Shown here: positions 43,984-54,916 of the stretch, one piece after another
Numbering within the stretch: the first letter of the stretch is position 1
Layout: the number at the start of each line of letters is the position of its first letter
Assembly: GCF_003205205.1 (NCBI RefSeq)
Contig: NZ_QJRL01000021.1
Coordinates: 37,361-101,360, forward strand
Source of the DNA: Pseudomonas sp. LB-090624
GTDB lineage: Bacteria > Pseudomonadota > Gammaproteobacteria > Pseudomonadales > Pseudomonadaceae
Reading direction: 5' to 3'
DNA: 64,000 bases
Notes under the pieces: model-generated
What the model was told of the DNA's origin: nothing
The model's input: only the letters and a program-made list of their open reading frames with translations
Databases searched by the model: none
Made by a program: the position numbers and the translations under genes

Positions 43984-45654
43984 ATGAGCCTGCAACTGAG
44001 CTTTGCCCAGGCCAGCGCTACCGGGCCGCGCACGGAAAACCAGGATGCCTTGCGCCTGGTGACTCCGGCGCCGGAGCTGGCCGCCAGCAAGGGCTACTTG
44101 TTCGCCTTGGCCGATGGCGTCAGCCAATGCGCCGACGGTGGCTTGGCGGCCCGGGCCAGCCTGCAGGCTCTGGCCCTGGACTACTACGCCACCCCAGCTA
44201 CCTGGAGCGTGGCCCAGGCCCTTGACCGCCTGTTGCTGGCGCAGAACCGCTGGCTGCGCGCCCAAGGCAGCGGCCAGCCGTTGCTGACCACCCTCAGCGC
44301 GCTAGTACTGCGCGGCCGGCGCTTTACCCTCGCCCATGTCGGCGACTGCCGCGTGTACCGCTGGCACGACGGCCATCTGCAATGCCTGAGCGAGGACCAT
44401 GTGTGGGACCAGCCAGGCATGCAGCATGTGCTGAAGCGCGCGCTGGGCTTGGACCAGCACCTGCTGGTGGATTACCTGGAAGGCGAGCTGCAGCCGGGCG
44501 AGTGCTTCCTGCTGCTTAGCGACGGTGTCTGGGCCAGCTTGGGCGACCAGCACATCCAGGCCGTGCTGCGCGACCAGCCCGACCTGCAATTGGCCGCCGA
44601 CACGCTGGTTGCCAGCGCCCACCTCAATGGCAGCCAGGACAACGCCAGCGCCTTGCTGGTGCAGGTCGAGCAACTGGGCACCGCCAACCTGGGCGATACC
44701 CTCGCGCAGCTGCAGCAATGGCCGATACCCGGCCCGCTAAGGCCGGGCCAGCTAATCGACGGTTGGCAGGTTGAAAAACGCCATGCCCACAGCCGCCAGT
44801 CCCTGCTCTACCAGGTGCGCGACAGCCAGAACCAGGCCTGGTTGCTGAAGACCTTGCCCACCGTGCGCGAGCAGGAGCCGGGTGCTGCACAGGGGCTGTT
44901 GCTGGAAGAGTGGTTCCTGCGCCGCGTTGCCGGCCGGCACTTTCCAGAAGTGCACGCCGCCAGTCAGCGCCAGCACCTGTACTACGTGATGCGCCAATAC
45001 CCCGGGCAAGACCTGGCCACACTGCTGGGCGAAAACGGCCCGTTGCCCCTCACCCAGTGGCTGGAGATCGCCCGGCAATTGCTGCAGGCAGTCGGCGTAC
45101 TGCATCGGCGCAACCTGCTGCATCGCGACATCAAGCCGGACAACCTGCACCTTGGCCGCGATGGTCAGCTGCGCCTGCTGGACTTCGGCCTCGCCTATTG
45201 TCCAGGCCTGTCCGAGGACCCGCTTCACGATCTGCCCGGTACGCCCTCGTACCTCGCTCCGGAAGCATTCGACGGCCAGCCACCCAGCCCGCGTCAGGAC
45301 CTTTACGCCGTGGGCGTGACGCTATACCAGCTGCTGACCGGGCACTACCCGTATGGCGAAGTGGAAGCCTTCCAGCGCCCGCGCTTCAGCCAGCCGATCA
45401 ACCCCTCACGCTACCGCCCAGACCTGCCGGAATGGTTGCAGCACAACCTGCAGCAGGCGGTGGCAGCCGATCCGGCGCAGCGCTTCGAAACCGCCGAACA
45501 CTGGTTGCTCCTGCTTGAACGCGGCGACCGCCAGGAACTGACCAGCCGGCCACGACCATTGCTGGAGCGCGAACCGCTGAAGGTCTGGCGCACCCTGGCC
45601 CTGCTGTCGTTGCTGATAAACCTGATTTTGCTAATCACCCTGCTCAAGGGCTGA
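43984..45654 (+). CDS. Fused PP2C phosphatase and Ser/Thr protein kinase, membrane anchored
   Basis: The 556-residue protein joins a PP2C-type phosphatase (1-230; ENQDA 18-22, LADGV 42-46, VGDCRVYR 119-126, SDGVW 179-183, SQDNAS 217-222) to a Hanks-type kinase (about 260-515). Kinase residues are K289 in WLLKTLP, D382 in HRDIKPDN and D400 in DFG. One C-terminal transmembrane helix (about 535-554) anchors it. All catalytic residues expected of both domains appear present. Homologues sit in nitrate-assimilation operons of other pseudomonads, but their substrate is unknown to me. It lies between nasA and cobA in one transcription unit. Confidence 0.92.
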   Translation: MSLQLSFAQASATGPRTENQDALRLVTPAPELAASKGYLFALADGVSQCADGGLAARASLQALALDYYATPATWSVAQALDRLLLAQNRWLRAQGSGQPLLTTLSALVLRGRRFTLAHVGDCRVYRWHDGHLQCLSEDHVWDQPGMQHVLKRALGLDQHLLVDYLEGELQPGECFLLLSDGVWASLGDQHIQAVLRDQPDLQLAADTLVASAHLNGSQDNASALLVQVEQLGTANLGDTLAQLQQWPIPGPLRPGQLIDGWQVEKRHAHSRQSLLYQVRDSQNQAWLLKTLPTVREQEPGAAQGLLLEEWFLRRVAGRHFPEVHAASQRQHLYYVMRQYPGQDLATLLGENGPLPLTQWLEIARQLLQAVGVLHRRNLLHRDIKPDNLHLGRDGQLRLLDFGLAYCPGLSEDPLHDLPGTPSYLAPEAFDGQPPSPRQDLYAVGVTLYQLLTGHYPYGEVEAFQRPRFSQPINPSRYRPDLPEWLQHNLQQAVAADPAQRFETAEHWLLLLERGDRQELTSRPRPLLEREPLKVWRTLALLSLLINLILLITLLKG

Positions 45655-45681
45655 ATGCAGCTTGCCGATGAGGAAAACCTG

Positions 45682-46455
45682 ATGAATGCAAAAGTGTGGC
45701 TGGTCGGTGCTGGCCCTGGTGACCCTGAACTGCTCACCCTCAAGGCCGTGCGCGCTTTGCAGCAAGCTGCCGTGGTGATGATCGACGACTTGGTCAACCC
45801 GGCGGTGCTGGGCCATTGCCCGCAGGCCCGCGTGATTGCCGTGGGCAAGCGCGGTGGCTGCCGCTCGACACCGCAGGCGTTCATCCAGCGCCTGATGTTA
45901 CGCCATGCGCGGCAGGGCCGTTGCGTGGTAAGGCTCAAGGGCGGTGACCCGTGCATTTTTGGCCGTGGCGGTGAAGAAGCACTGTGGTTGCAGGGGCATG
46001 GTATCGAAGTGGAAGTGGTCAACGGCATCACCGCTGGCCTGGCAGGGGCGACGCAGTGCGGTATCTCCCTCACCTCGCGGGGTGTGAGCCGAGGAGTGAC
46101 CTTGGTGACGGCGCATACCCAGGATGACAGCGAGCTGAACTGGGCAGCATTGGCCCAGGCTGGCACGACGTTGGTGGTGTACATGGGGGTGGCGCGGCTG
46201 GAGCAAGTGCGCCAGGGGTTGCTGGATGGCGGGATGGCGGCAGGGACGCCGGTGGCGATGATCGAGAATGCCTCGTTGCCGCAACAGCGCGAGTGCAGGA
46301 GCGATGTGTGGGGGATGGTCGAGGATGCGCGAGGGTTTGGGTTGCGTAGCCCCGCAATTCTGGTGATTGGCGAGGTAGCTGCAACACCTGTGGGAGCGGC
46401 CTTGTATCGCGAAATGACCGCGCAGCAGCCCCTGCAACTGTTGCAACAACGCTGA
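45682..46455 (+). CDS. cobA: Uroporphyrinogen-III C-methyltransferase
   Basis: The 257-residue SAM-dependent enzyme makes precorrin-2, the precursor of siroheme needed by assimilatory nitrite reductase. Motifs are VGAGPGDPELLTLKA (about 7-21), VGKRGG (about 54-59) and VRLKGGDPCIFGRGGEE (about 81-97). ATG 45682 has GAGGA about 10 nt upstream; an in-frame ATG at 45655 directly after the kinase stop is possible. As a stand-alone enzyme it lacks the CysG dehydrogenase/chelatase part. It is the last gene of the nasA operon, before a terminator. Confidence 0.93.
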   Translation: MNAKVWLVGAGPGDPELLTLKAVRALQQAAVVMIDDLVNPAVLGHCPQARVIAVGKRGGCRSTPQAFIQRLMLRHARQGRCVVRLKGGDPCIFGRGGEEALWLQGHGIEVEVVNGITAGLAGATQCGISLTSRGVSRGVTLVTAHTQDDSELNWAALAQAGTTLVVYMGVARLEQVRQGLLDGGMAAGTPVAMIENASLPQQRECRSDVWGMVEDARGFGLRSPAILVIGEVAATPVGAALYREMTAQQPLQLLQQR

Positions 46456-46525
46456 AACCTGGGGCCGCGTTGCTGCCCTTTCGCGACCCGCAGGGTGCGG
46501 GCAGGCCGGAAAATTCCAGGCAAAG

Positions 46526-46552
46526 AAAAACCCGGCCGAAGCCGGGTTTTTC
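46526..46552. terminator. Bidirectional terminator between cobA and oprF
   Basis: AAAACCCGGC and GCCGGGTTTT pair around CGAA. The A-run and T-run on the two sides allow it to work for both convergent genes. Confidence 0.93.
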
Positions 46553-46569
46553 GTGAAACATCAGGCCAA

Positions 46570-47604
46570 TTACTTGGACTGAGCTTCAACCTGCGCTTCA
46601 ACGCGACGGTTAACAGCGCGACCTTCTTCGGTGGCGTTGTCAGCAACCGGACGGGTTTCGCCGTAGCCAACCGAATCAACACGGCTGGATTCTACGCCGT
46701 ACTGCTGGGTCAGTACCTGCTTGACAGCGTTGGCACGACGCTCGGACAGCTTCTGGTTGTAAGCGTCTGGGCCCACGGAGTCAGTGTGACCTTCAACCAC
46801 GGTGGTGGTTTGTGGGTACTGCTTCATGAAGTCAGCCAGGTTCTTGATGTCGCCGTAGCTGTTTGGCTTGACGACCGACTTGTCGAAGTCGAACTTGACG
46901 TCCAGCTCAACGCGAACGACTTCGGCAACAGCCGGGCAGCCGTCGGCGTCAACGGTAACGTTGGCCGGGGTGTCAGGGCACTTGTCGACGTTGTCGCAAA
47001 CACCGTCGTTGTCGGAGTCGGAGCAGACTTCAGCAACTGGAGCTGGAGCGGCTTCGGCTTGCTTCGGGCTACCGCCGAAGTTCAGGCCAACACCAACGCT
47101 TGGGGCCCACTCGGTGTCGCCCTGGTCGATGTTGTACTGAGCTTCTACGCCGGCACGGGCGTAGAACATGTCGGTGATGTACCACTTGGCGCCAGCGCCA
47201 ACGTTGGCGAAGGTGGAGTGGTCACGACCGCCACGGCCGGTCTGGCCCAGCGACTGGTGCGAGAAACCAGCGGAAACGTACGGACGGATGGCGTCGTACG
47301 GGTTGTTGAAGTGGTAAACGGCGTCCAGGGCGGTGTTCGAGCCCTTGATGTTTTTGCCGTCTTCGCCACGAGCGTTGTGAACTTCGTCGTAGCCCAGACG
47401 CAGTTCAACGTCGTCGGTCAGGAAGTAACCGATCGAACCGCCGAACAGGTTGCCGTCGTTCTTGAAGTCGCGCTGGCTGTCGAAGAATTCCTTCTTGTAG
47501 AAGATTTCAGTCTCGACGGCGCCTTGACCTTGTGCCATAGCGCCAATCGAAGTGGCGGCTACAAGCGAACCAATGGCCAAGCCCAAGGTGTTTTTCAATT
47601 TCAT
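46570..47604 (-). CDS. oprF: Major outer membrane porin OprF
   Basis: The 344-residue OmpA-family porin has a signal peptide ending AMA (about 24), an eight-strand barrel domain (about 25-185), a linker with paired cysteines and calcium-type repeats (CSDSDNDGVCDNVDKCPDTP) and a C-terminal OmpA peptidoglycan-binding domain (VEGHTDSVGPDAYNQKLSERRA). It is a weak general porin and a link between outer membrane and cell wall. sigX lies just upstream, and in P. aeruginosa SigX drives part of oprF transcription; the 111-bp gap is where that promoter should lie. Confidence 0.97.
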   Translation of the reverse strand: MKLKNTLGLAIGSLVAATSIGAMAQGQGAVETEIFYKKEFFDSQRDFKNDGNLFGGSIGYFLTDDVELRLGYDEVHNARGEDGKNIKGSNTALDAVYHFNNPYDAIRPYVSAGFSHQSLGQTGRGGRDHSTFANVGAGAKWYITDMFYARAGVEAQYNIDQGDTEWAPSVGVGLNFGGSPKQAEAAPAPVAEVCSDSDNDGVCDNVDKCPDTPANVTVDADGCPAVAEVVRVELDVKFDFDKSVVKPNSYGDIKNLADFMKQYPQTTTVVEGHTDSVGPDAYNQKLSERRANAVKQVLTQQYGVESSRVDSVGYGETRPVADNATEEGRAVNRRVEAQVEAQSK

Positions 47605-47715
47605 CCGTTAAATCCCCATCTGGTGATAGTTAAGCAGTCCCACCACAAACAAGGGGGACAACTCGACGGCAAGTCTAGCAGAACTCGCCGATTCGTTAGA
47701 GATATTTGCACGCCA

Positions 47716-48306
47716 CTAAGTTTCATCGAGGCCAGCAAATTTCTCCCGAAGCTTGTCTAGCGCGCGCTTGTAACGCATTTTCGTCGCGCTCAGGCCCATG
47801 TGCATGATGTCGGCAATTTCCTGAAACTCCAGTTCTGCGACAAAACGCAGCACCAGAATTTCCCGGTCAATCGGGTTCACATGCACCAGCCACTTGTCCA
47901 GCCCGCCTTTTTCTTCCGGTTTCGGGGCCTTGTCTTCGGACGCCTCTTCAACAGGGTCCAGACTCAAGGCATCCATCAACCGGCGTTTACGGCGCTCCTT
48001 GCGGTACTGGGTAATGCACTCGTTGTAGGTGATGCTGTAGAGCCAGGTCTTGAACTTGGATTTACCCTCGAAGTTCTTCAGCCCGTACAGCACTTTCAGC
48101 ATCACTTCCTGACAGACATCGTCCGCGTCACGGTCGTTCCCCAGATAACGCGCACAGACGTTGAACAGGGTCCGCTGGTAGCGCCGCATGAGCTCCTCAT
48201 AGGCGCGGGTAACGTGGTACAGCTCCTCATGCGAACGCGCCACCAACTCTTCATCGGTGAGCTCGCGGGGGTCATAACGCATGGGCGGCGAATGAACTTT
48301 ATTCAA
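47716..48306 (-). CDS. sigX: ECF sigma factor SigX
   Basis: The 196-residue ECF sigma factor has region 2 (about 35-100; GNDRDADDVCQEVMLKVL, KFKTWLYSITYNE) and region 4 (about 135-190; PIDREILVLRFVAELEFQEIADIMHMGLSATKMRYKRAL). It controls oprF, fatty-acid metabolism and envelope functions in P. aeruginosa. The start appears to be TTG 48306, giving MNKVHSPPMRYDPREL; ATG 48282 is the alternative. No anti-sigma gene is adjacent. The CmpX mechanosensitive-type channel upstream is thought to feed envelope tension into SigX activity. Confidence 0.95.
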   Translation of the reverse strand: MNKVHSPPMRYDPRELTDEELVARSHEELYHVTRAYEELMRRYQRTLFNVCARYLGNDRDADDVCQEVMLKVLYGLKNFEGKSKFKTWLYSITYNECITQYRKERRKRRLMDALSLDPVEEASEDKAPKPEEKGGLDKWLVHVNPIDREILVLRFVAELEFQEIADIMHMGLSATKMRYKRALDKLREKFAGLDET

Positions 48307-48394
48307 AACGGATCTGGCCGACAGTCAGGTCAATGTCGCCGCGCGACCCCGTGGGTCGAATTCGCGGCGGCATACATTAACAGCTTTTGAGCGG

Positions 48395-49219
48395 TTAGCG
48401 GCTATTGACACGCTGCTCGAGCAACTCGCGGTTGGACAGCGACACCAGTTCGCCATCATCGGTCAGCAGCGTGGTTTTTACCGTGCCGATTTCCTCGATC
48501 AGCCCTTCGACCTCTCCAATCCGCACTTGCTGGCCCACCTGAAACAGCTCGCGCACGTAGATGCCGGCCAGGATCTGCCCGGCGATCTCGCGGCTGCCAA
48601 GGCCCATGGCGAGGGCAACGGCCAGACCAACGGTAATCAGCCCGATCACGATCACGTGGTTCAACAGGTCGGTTTTCACCTCCAGCTGGCTGATGGCCAC
48701 CGAGATGCTGATGATGATCACCAGACCCTGGGTGATCCGCCCAAGGCCCGCCGAATACTCCAGGCCGATGCCTTCGGCAGCACCGCGCACCAGGCCGTTG
48801 GCCACCTGCGCCAGCAGCACGCCGGCCAGCAGCACCAGCGCTGCGCCGAACACCTTGGGCAGGTAGAGGGCGAGCATGTCGAGGGTTGCCGAAACCCGCT
48901 CCAGGCCGAGCGATTCAGCGGCCGAAACGAGGAAGATGAGCAGCACGAACCAGTAGACGATCTTGCCGATCAAGGTCGAGATCGGCACCTGGATGCCAAC
49001 CCGGCCGAGCATTTTGGTCAGGCCCGTGCCGGCCATCAGGCGGTCCAGGCCGAACTTGGCCAGCAGTTTGGACAGCAGCGTGTCGAGTAGCTTGGCCACC
49101 ACGAAACCGAGCAGCACCACGACCAGCGCGCCGAACAGGTTGGGGATGAAGTTCGCTACCTTGGTCCAAAGGGCGGTCATCGCGGTGACCAGGCTCTGGG
49201 TCCAGAGATCGAGTTCCAT
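48395..49219 (-). CDS. cmpX: CmpX, MscS-like small-conductance channel protein
   Basis: The 274-residue protein has four or five transmembrane helices in the first ~200 residues (FGALVVVLLGFVVAKLL, IGKIVYWFVLLIFLVS, LPKVFGAALVLLAGVLLAQV, LNHVIVIGLITVGLAVALAMGLG). A short MscS-like beta domain (QVRIGEVEGLIEEIGTVKTTLL) follows. In P. aeruginosa the orthologue lies beside sigX and affects its activity. ATG 49219 is preferred over TTG 49225. crfX ends three bases upstream, so the two are coupled. Confidence 0.92.
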   Translation of the reverse strand: MELDLWTQSLVTAMTALWTKVANFIPNLFGALVVVLLGFVVAKLLDTLLSKLLAKFGLDRLMAGTGLTKMLGRVGIQVPISTLIGKIVYWFVLLIFLVSAAESLGLERVSATLDMLALYLPKVFGAALVLLAGVLLAQVANGLVRGAAEGIGLEYSAGLGRITQGLVIIISISVAISQLEVKTDLLNHVIVIGLITVGLAVALAMGLGSREIAGQILAGIYVRELFQVGQQVRIGEVEGLIEEIGTVKTTLLTDDGELVSLSNRELLEQRVNSR

Positions 49220-49221
49220 AT

Positions 49222-49494
49222 TCAATCGGCCTTATCTGCTTTGCTGCCGTTGGCAGCGTTGCGGGAAGAGTGTCGGCGCACCGGCGCGACATGCGCCGAG
49301 CCATTGTTCACGGCAATCAGCAGCGCCTGGCTCCAACGGCCAAGCAGGCTGAACAGATCGCCCGCACCCACCTGGCGGTTGGCGGTTTTCAGTACGCGAC
49401 CCAGGCAAGCGGCGTCGTCCCGGTCGTCCCGGTCGTTGCCGGAGGGTGATGCCTTTAGCAGGTCGCGCAGGGATTCTTCAAACGGATCGTGCAT
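49222..49494 (-). CDS. crfX: CrfX-like small protein
   Basis: The 90-residue protein begins MHDPFEESLRDLLKAS, has a polar acidic central part and a weak hydrophobic stretch (FSLLGRWSQALLIAV), and ends in a lysine/serine-rich tail. By position (immediately ahead of cmpX-sigX-oprF) it corresponds to P. aeruginosa PA1774, named CrfX or CfrX. Its function is not known to me. GAGGTG 5 nt before ATG 49494 fixes the start, and the stop abuts the cmpX ATG. Confidence 0.85.
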   Translation of the reverse strand: MHDPFEESLRDLLKASPSGNDRDDRDDAACLGRVLKTANRQVGAGDLFSLLGRWSQALLIAVNNGSAHVAPVRRHSSRNAANGSKADKAD

Positions 49495-49542
49495 GGGCAC
49501 CTCGCGCAATGTCAGTGAGAGACGAGATGGCCGGGCGATGGG

Positions 49543-50577
49543 TCACACACCGGGTTGGGACGAATGTTTCAAAATGACCACCTCCCCCCATCGCAACCGC
49601 CGGAACAACCACCACTGCCCCACCTCCAACCCCAGCACCACACTGCAGGCACACAGGAAGCCCAAGGGGTTTTCGGCCCCCGGGATGCCGCCGACATTGA
49701 TACCCAGCAGCCCGGTGATGAAGCTCATGGGCAAAAAGATGCAGGTGATGATGCCGAAGCGGTACATGGTGCGGTTCATCCGCTCGCTGCGGCGGCGGTC
49801 TTCGCTTTCCAGCACCAGTGCGGCGCGCTCCCGGGTCAGTTCCAGCTCCTCGAGGTAGCGGATCAGGCTATTGTTGAGCTCGTTCCAGTAATCGGCGTCG
49901 GCATTGGCGAACCAGCTCCATTTGCTGCGCGACAACTGGGCATAGATTTCCCGTTGCGGCGCCAGGAACCGGCGCAAGCCGGCGGCGCGGCGGCGGATCT
50001 GCTGCAGGCTGCCATGCTCCGGGGTGTACCGTTCGTCGGATTCGACCTTTTCTTCCTCCAGGTCGACCAGTTCGGCCAGGTCACTGACCAGCCCCTGAAC
50101 CTTTTCGGTCAGTAGCTCGCCCATCAACAGCAACAATTCAGATGCCGATTTTGGCCCCCTGCCCTGCTCCAGCTGCTGCAGCACTTCATCACTGGCGCGC
50201 AGCGGCCGCAGGCGCAAAGAGATAACCCGCTGTGCCTCGGCGAAGATTCGCACCGAAACCATGTCTTCGGGCTCGGCGCCCGGATTGAGGTTGACCCCAC
50301 GCAAAAACAGCAGCAACTGTTCGTCCGCCATGGGCAGCAGGCGTGGTCGGGTGTTCTCCTCCAGCAGCAGTTCGCAGGCGAACTCGCTCAGGCCGCTGTC
50401 ATGCAACAGCCAAGTGCGGGTTTGCGGATGGCTGCGATCCCAGTGCAGCCACAGGCTTTGCTCCGGTTGCAGCTGCAGGTCGTCCAGTTCGGTACGGGCA
50501 ATCGAGCGTGCGCCACCTTTGCCATCGAGCACCAGGGCATGCACCAGCCCCCACTGCGCGTTGTCTTCCTCGAACAT
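49543..50577 (-). CDS. zntB: CorA-family zinc transporter ZntB-like
   Basis: The 344-residue CorA-superfamily protein has a large cytoplasmic N-terminal domain (1-280) and two C-terminal helices (about 283-303 and 315-335). The selectivity loop reads GINVGGIPG, the ZntB-type variant of the CorA GMN motif. ZntB moves zinc across the inner membrane. GGAG nine bases before ATG 50577 supports the start. It lies 27 nt downstream of rraA on the same strand and probably shares its transcript. Confidence 0.9.
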   Translation of the reverse strand: MFEEDNAQWGLVHALVLDGKGGARSIARTELDDLQLQPEQSLWLHWDRSHPQTRTWLLHDSGLSEFACELLLEENTRPRLLPMADEQLLLFLRGVNLNPGAEPEDMVSVRIFAEAQRVISLRLRPLRASDEVLQQLEQGRGPKSASELLLLMGELLTEKVQGLVSDLAELVDLEEEKVESDERYTPEHGSLQQIRRRAAGLRRFLAPQREIYAQLSRSKWSWFANADADYWNELNNSLIRYLEELELTRERAALVLESEDRRRSERMNRTMYRFGIITCIFLPMSFITGLLGINVGGIPGAENPLGFLCACSVVLGLEVGQWWLFRRLRWGEVVILKHSSQPGV

Positions 50578-50604
50578 CAAAGCTCCATCAGCGCGTGTGG
50601 CGCA

Positions 50605-51096
50605 TCACTCCGGCATTTTCAGCGGGCTTGGCGAGACCAGCACGCCATTGTTGTCGGCATAGATATACTCGCCCGGGCGGAACGTCACGCCAGCGAAGGT
50701 CACTGCCACATCGAGGTCGCCAATGCCGCGCTTGTCGGTCTTCATCGGGTGGCTGGCCAGCGCCTGCACGCCAACGTCGGTCTGGATCAGCACATCGACA
50801 TCACGTACGCAGCCGTAGATCACCAGGCCTTCCCAGCCATTTTTGGCGGCCTTTTCGGCGAGGATGTCACCGAGCAACGCCCGGCGCAGCGACCCACCAC
50901 CATCGACCACCAGCACCTTGCCCTTGCCATCGCGTTCGACCTGCTCCTTGACCAGCGAGTTGTCTTCGAAGCACTTGATGGTGACGATCTGGCCGCCGAA
51001 CGAATCACGGCCGCCGAAATTGCTGAACATCGGCTCCAGCACTTGTACCAGGTCCGGGTAGGCGTCGCACAGGTCGGGCGTTACGTAATGCTGCAT
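50605..51096 (-). CDS. rraA: RraA family protein (ribonuclease E inhibitor / HMG aldolase fold)
   Basis: The 163-residue protein has the RraA core FGGRDSFGGQIVTIKCFEDN, VVDGGGSLRRALLGD and GWEGLVIYGCVRDVD. E. coli RraA binds RNase E and slows RNA decay; relatives with the R-x-x-D/D pattern are 4-hydroxy-4-methyl-2-oxoglutarate aldolases. Both possibilities fit this length. GGAG lies 8 nt before the ATG. zntB follows closely on the same strand. Confidence 0.92.
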   Translation of the reverse strand: MQHYVTPDLCDAYPDLVQVLEPMFSNFGGRDSFGGQIVTIKCFEDNSLVKEQVERDGKGKVLVVDGGGSLRRALLGDILAEKAAKNGWEGLVIYGCVRDVDVLIQTDVGVQALASHPMKTDKRGIGDLDVAVTFAGVTFRPGEYIYADNNGVLVSPSPLKMPE

Positions 51097-51203
51097 GGGA
51101 AGCTCCTGTCAGTCACAACGAAAGCGGGTATCGGCCAAGGCTACACCTTGGAGCCTGTCGTAGTCATCCGGGACCGGGCAGTCATTTGTCTTCATCCTGT
51201 ATC

Positions 51204-51235
51204 GGCCGTTTCGCAGGCGGGGCCGCGAAACGGCC
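51204..51235. repeat. 11-bp perfect inverted repeat between hydrolase and rraA
   Basis: GGCCGTTTCGC (51204-51214) and GCGAAACGGCC (51225-51235) pair around a 10-nt loop. No T-run follows on the minus strand, so a terminator role for the hydrolase gene is uncertain. Confidence 0.6.
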
Positions 51236-51253
51236 CGTGCAGACAAAGCAAGG

Positions 51254-52246
51254 TCAACTGGCTGGCAAAGGCTCTGCAGCCACAGTGGACGCATGCACCG
51301 GCAGCAGCGGGTTGCGCAGCCAGCGCTGCACCAACGGCCACACCTGCACCTGCGCGGCCTTGCTCACCAGCATGTCGACGTGCCCAAAGGCGTCGAAACC
51401 TTCTTCACGACCCAGCCGCAGGAATTGCTTGCGCGCGCCGCCCAACTGCTCGAACAGCTTTCGACAAGCCCACACTGGGTCCTGGAAGTCCCCTGCACCG
51501 GCCACTGCCAACAGCGGTACGTCCACTTCAGCCAGCCCTGCCCACCAATCGTTCTGCTTGTCGCCAAAGCGCCCGAACAGGCCATGCCAGCGCATGCTTT
51601 CCAGGGCCAGCCCAATCGGTTCGTCCTCGGGCCCACGCTTGAAGCGCGGGCCAGAAATCTGCCCCCACCGCTTGAGCACCAGCTTCGCGCCCCAGGCCAG
51701 CGGGGGCACTTTCAACGGCCAGTACACACGGCTGATCTGGGTGCCGAACAGCGCCACACTGGCGACTTGCCCCGGCTCCAGGAAGCCACCACCCAGCGCT
51801 GCCGCCAATGTCGTCCCACCCAACGAATGGCCCACCCAGTGCGGCGCCTGGCCCGATTGCTCGCGCACGAAGGCGTTGATCAGCGGCAAGTCATCACGGG
51901 CGTAGGCAGCGACACTGTTGTGCTTCCAGGCAAGGTTGCGCGGCGACAGACCGTGGCCACGCATTTCCGGGATCCATACATCGAAACCGGCCCGCGCCAG
52001 ATAGGCACCCAAGCCGACGCCTTTGGGGGAATACCAGAAGCGCCGGTTGGAAAAGCTGCCGTGCAGAAGAATGACCGGCACGCCTTGGGCCTCGCCCTGG
52101 TCGGCCAGCCCCAGGCGGGTCACGGCCAGCTCGACGCTGGGGTCAGGGCCGTTGCCGGCCTTGATCCGGTACACGTCTTCGCTGAGGTCGCCGCGGCGCT
52201 CGGCACTGAGCAAGGCCACGGGAAATAGAGTGCTGCTGCTTTGCAT
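51254..52246 (-). CDS. Alpha/beta-fold hydrolase
   Basis: The 330-residue protein has the alpha/beta hydrolase catalytic set: oxyanion region LLHGSFSNRRFW (about 60-71), nucleophile in GHSLGG (about 139-144), an acid in GAGDFQDPVW (about 257-266) and a histidine in FGHVDML (about 301-307). A long insertion before the acid forms a lid. It resembles esterases or lipases acting on hydrophobic esters, and the substrate cannot be assigned. It has no signal peptide. ATG 52246 was chosen over an upstream in-frame start at 52282. Confidence 0.85.
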   Translation of the reverse strand: MQSSSTLFPVALLSAERRGDLSEDVYRIKAGNGPDPSVELAVTRLGLADQGEAQGVPVILLHGSFSNRRFWYSPKGVGLGAYLARAGFDVWIPEMRGHGLSPRNLAWKHNSVAAYARDDLPLINAFVREQSGQAPHWVGHSLGGTTLAAALGGGFLEPGQVASVALFGTQISRVYWPLKVPPLAWGAKLVLKRWGQISGPRFKRGPEDEPIGLALESMRWHGLFGRFGDKQNDWWAGLAEVDVPLLAVAGAGDFQDPVWACRKLFEQLGGARKQFLRLGREEGFDAFGHVDMLVSKAAQVQVWPLVQRWLRNPLLPVHASTVAAEPLPAS

Positions 52247-52348
52247 AAGGTTGCTTGGTGCACAAAAAAGGGCGGGATCCATTGCTGGAGCTCGCCCTGG
52301 AAAAAACCAGGCGGGGGTACGCCAGACGTCCCCCCGCGTTTTATTGCG

Positions 52349-54724
<2,376 letters not shown>

Positions 54725-54841
54725 GGTGATCTCTCCACTAACTGTGTTGGAAAAGCTCAAAAGGCGCCCGCCTGTCTTCGGTGACTTGGCCGGGCGTTTG
54801 TGGCCTGTACCTGGAAAATAGGGTCTGCAATTGTGGCAGAA

Positions 54842-54863
54842 TGCCGAACAGCCGCATTCGGCA
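54842..54863. promoter_or_regulatory. Dyad in the ppsA-ppsR divergent promoter region
   Basis: TGCCGAA (54842-54848) and TTCGGCA (54857-54863) are perfect complements 8 nt apart, 118 bp before ppsA and 54 bp before ppsR. It may be an operator; no regulator is assigned. Confidence 0.4.
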
Positions 54864-54916
54864 AACCGAACCTATCATATCCAAGAATCGTCATCAGCTT
54901 AAGGCCCAGATCGCAA

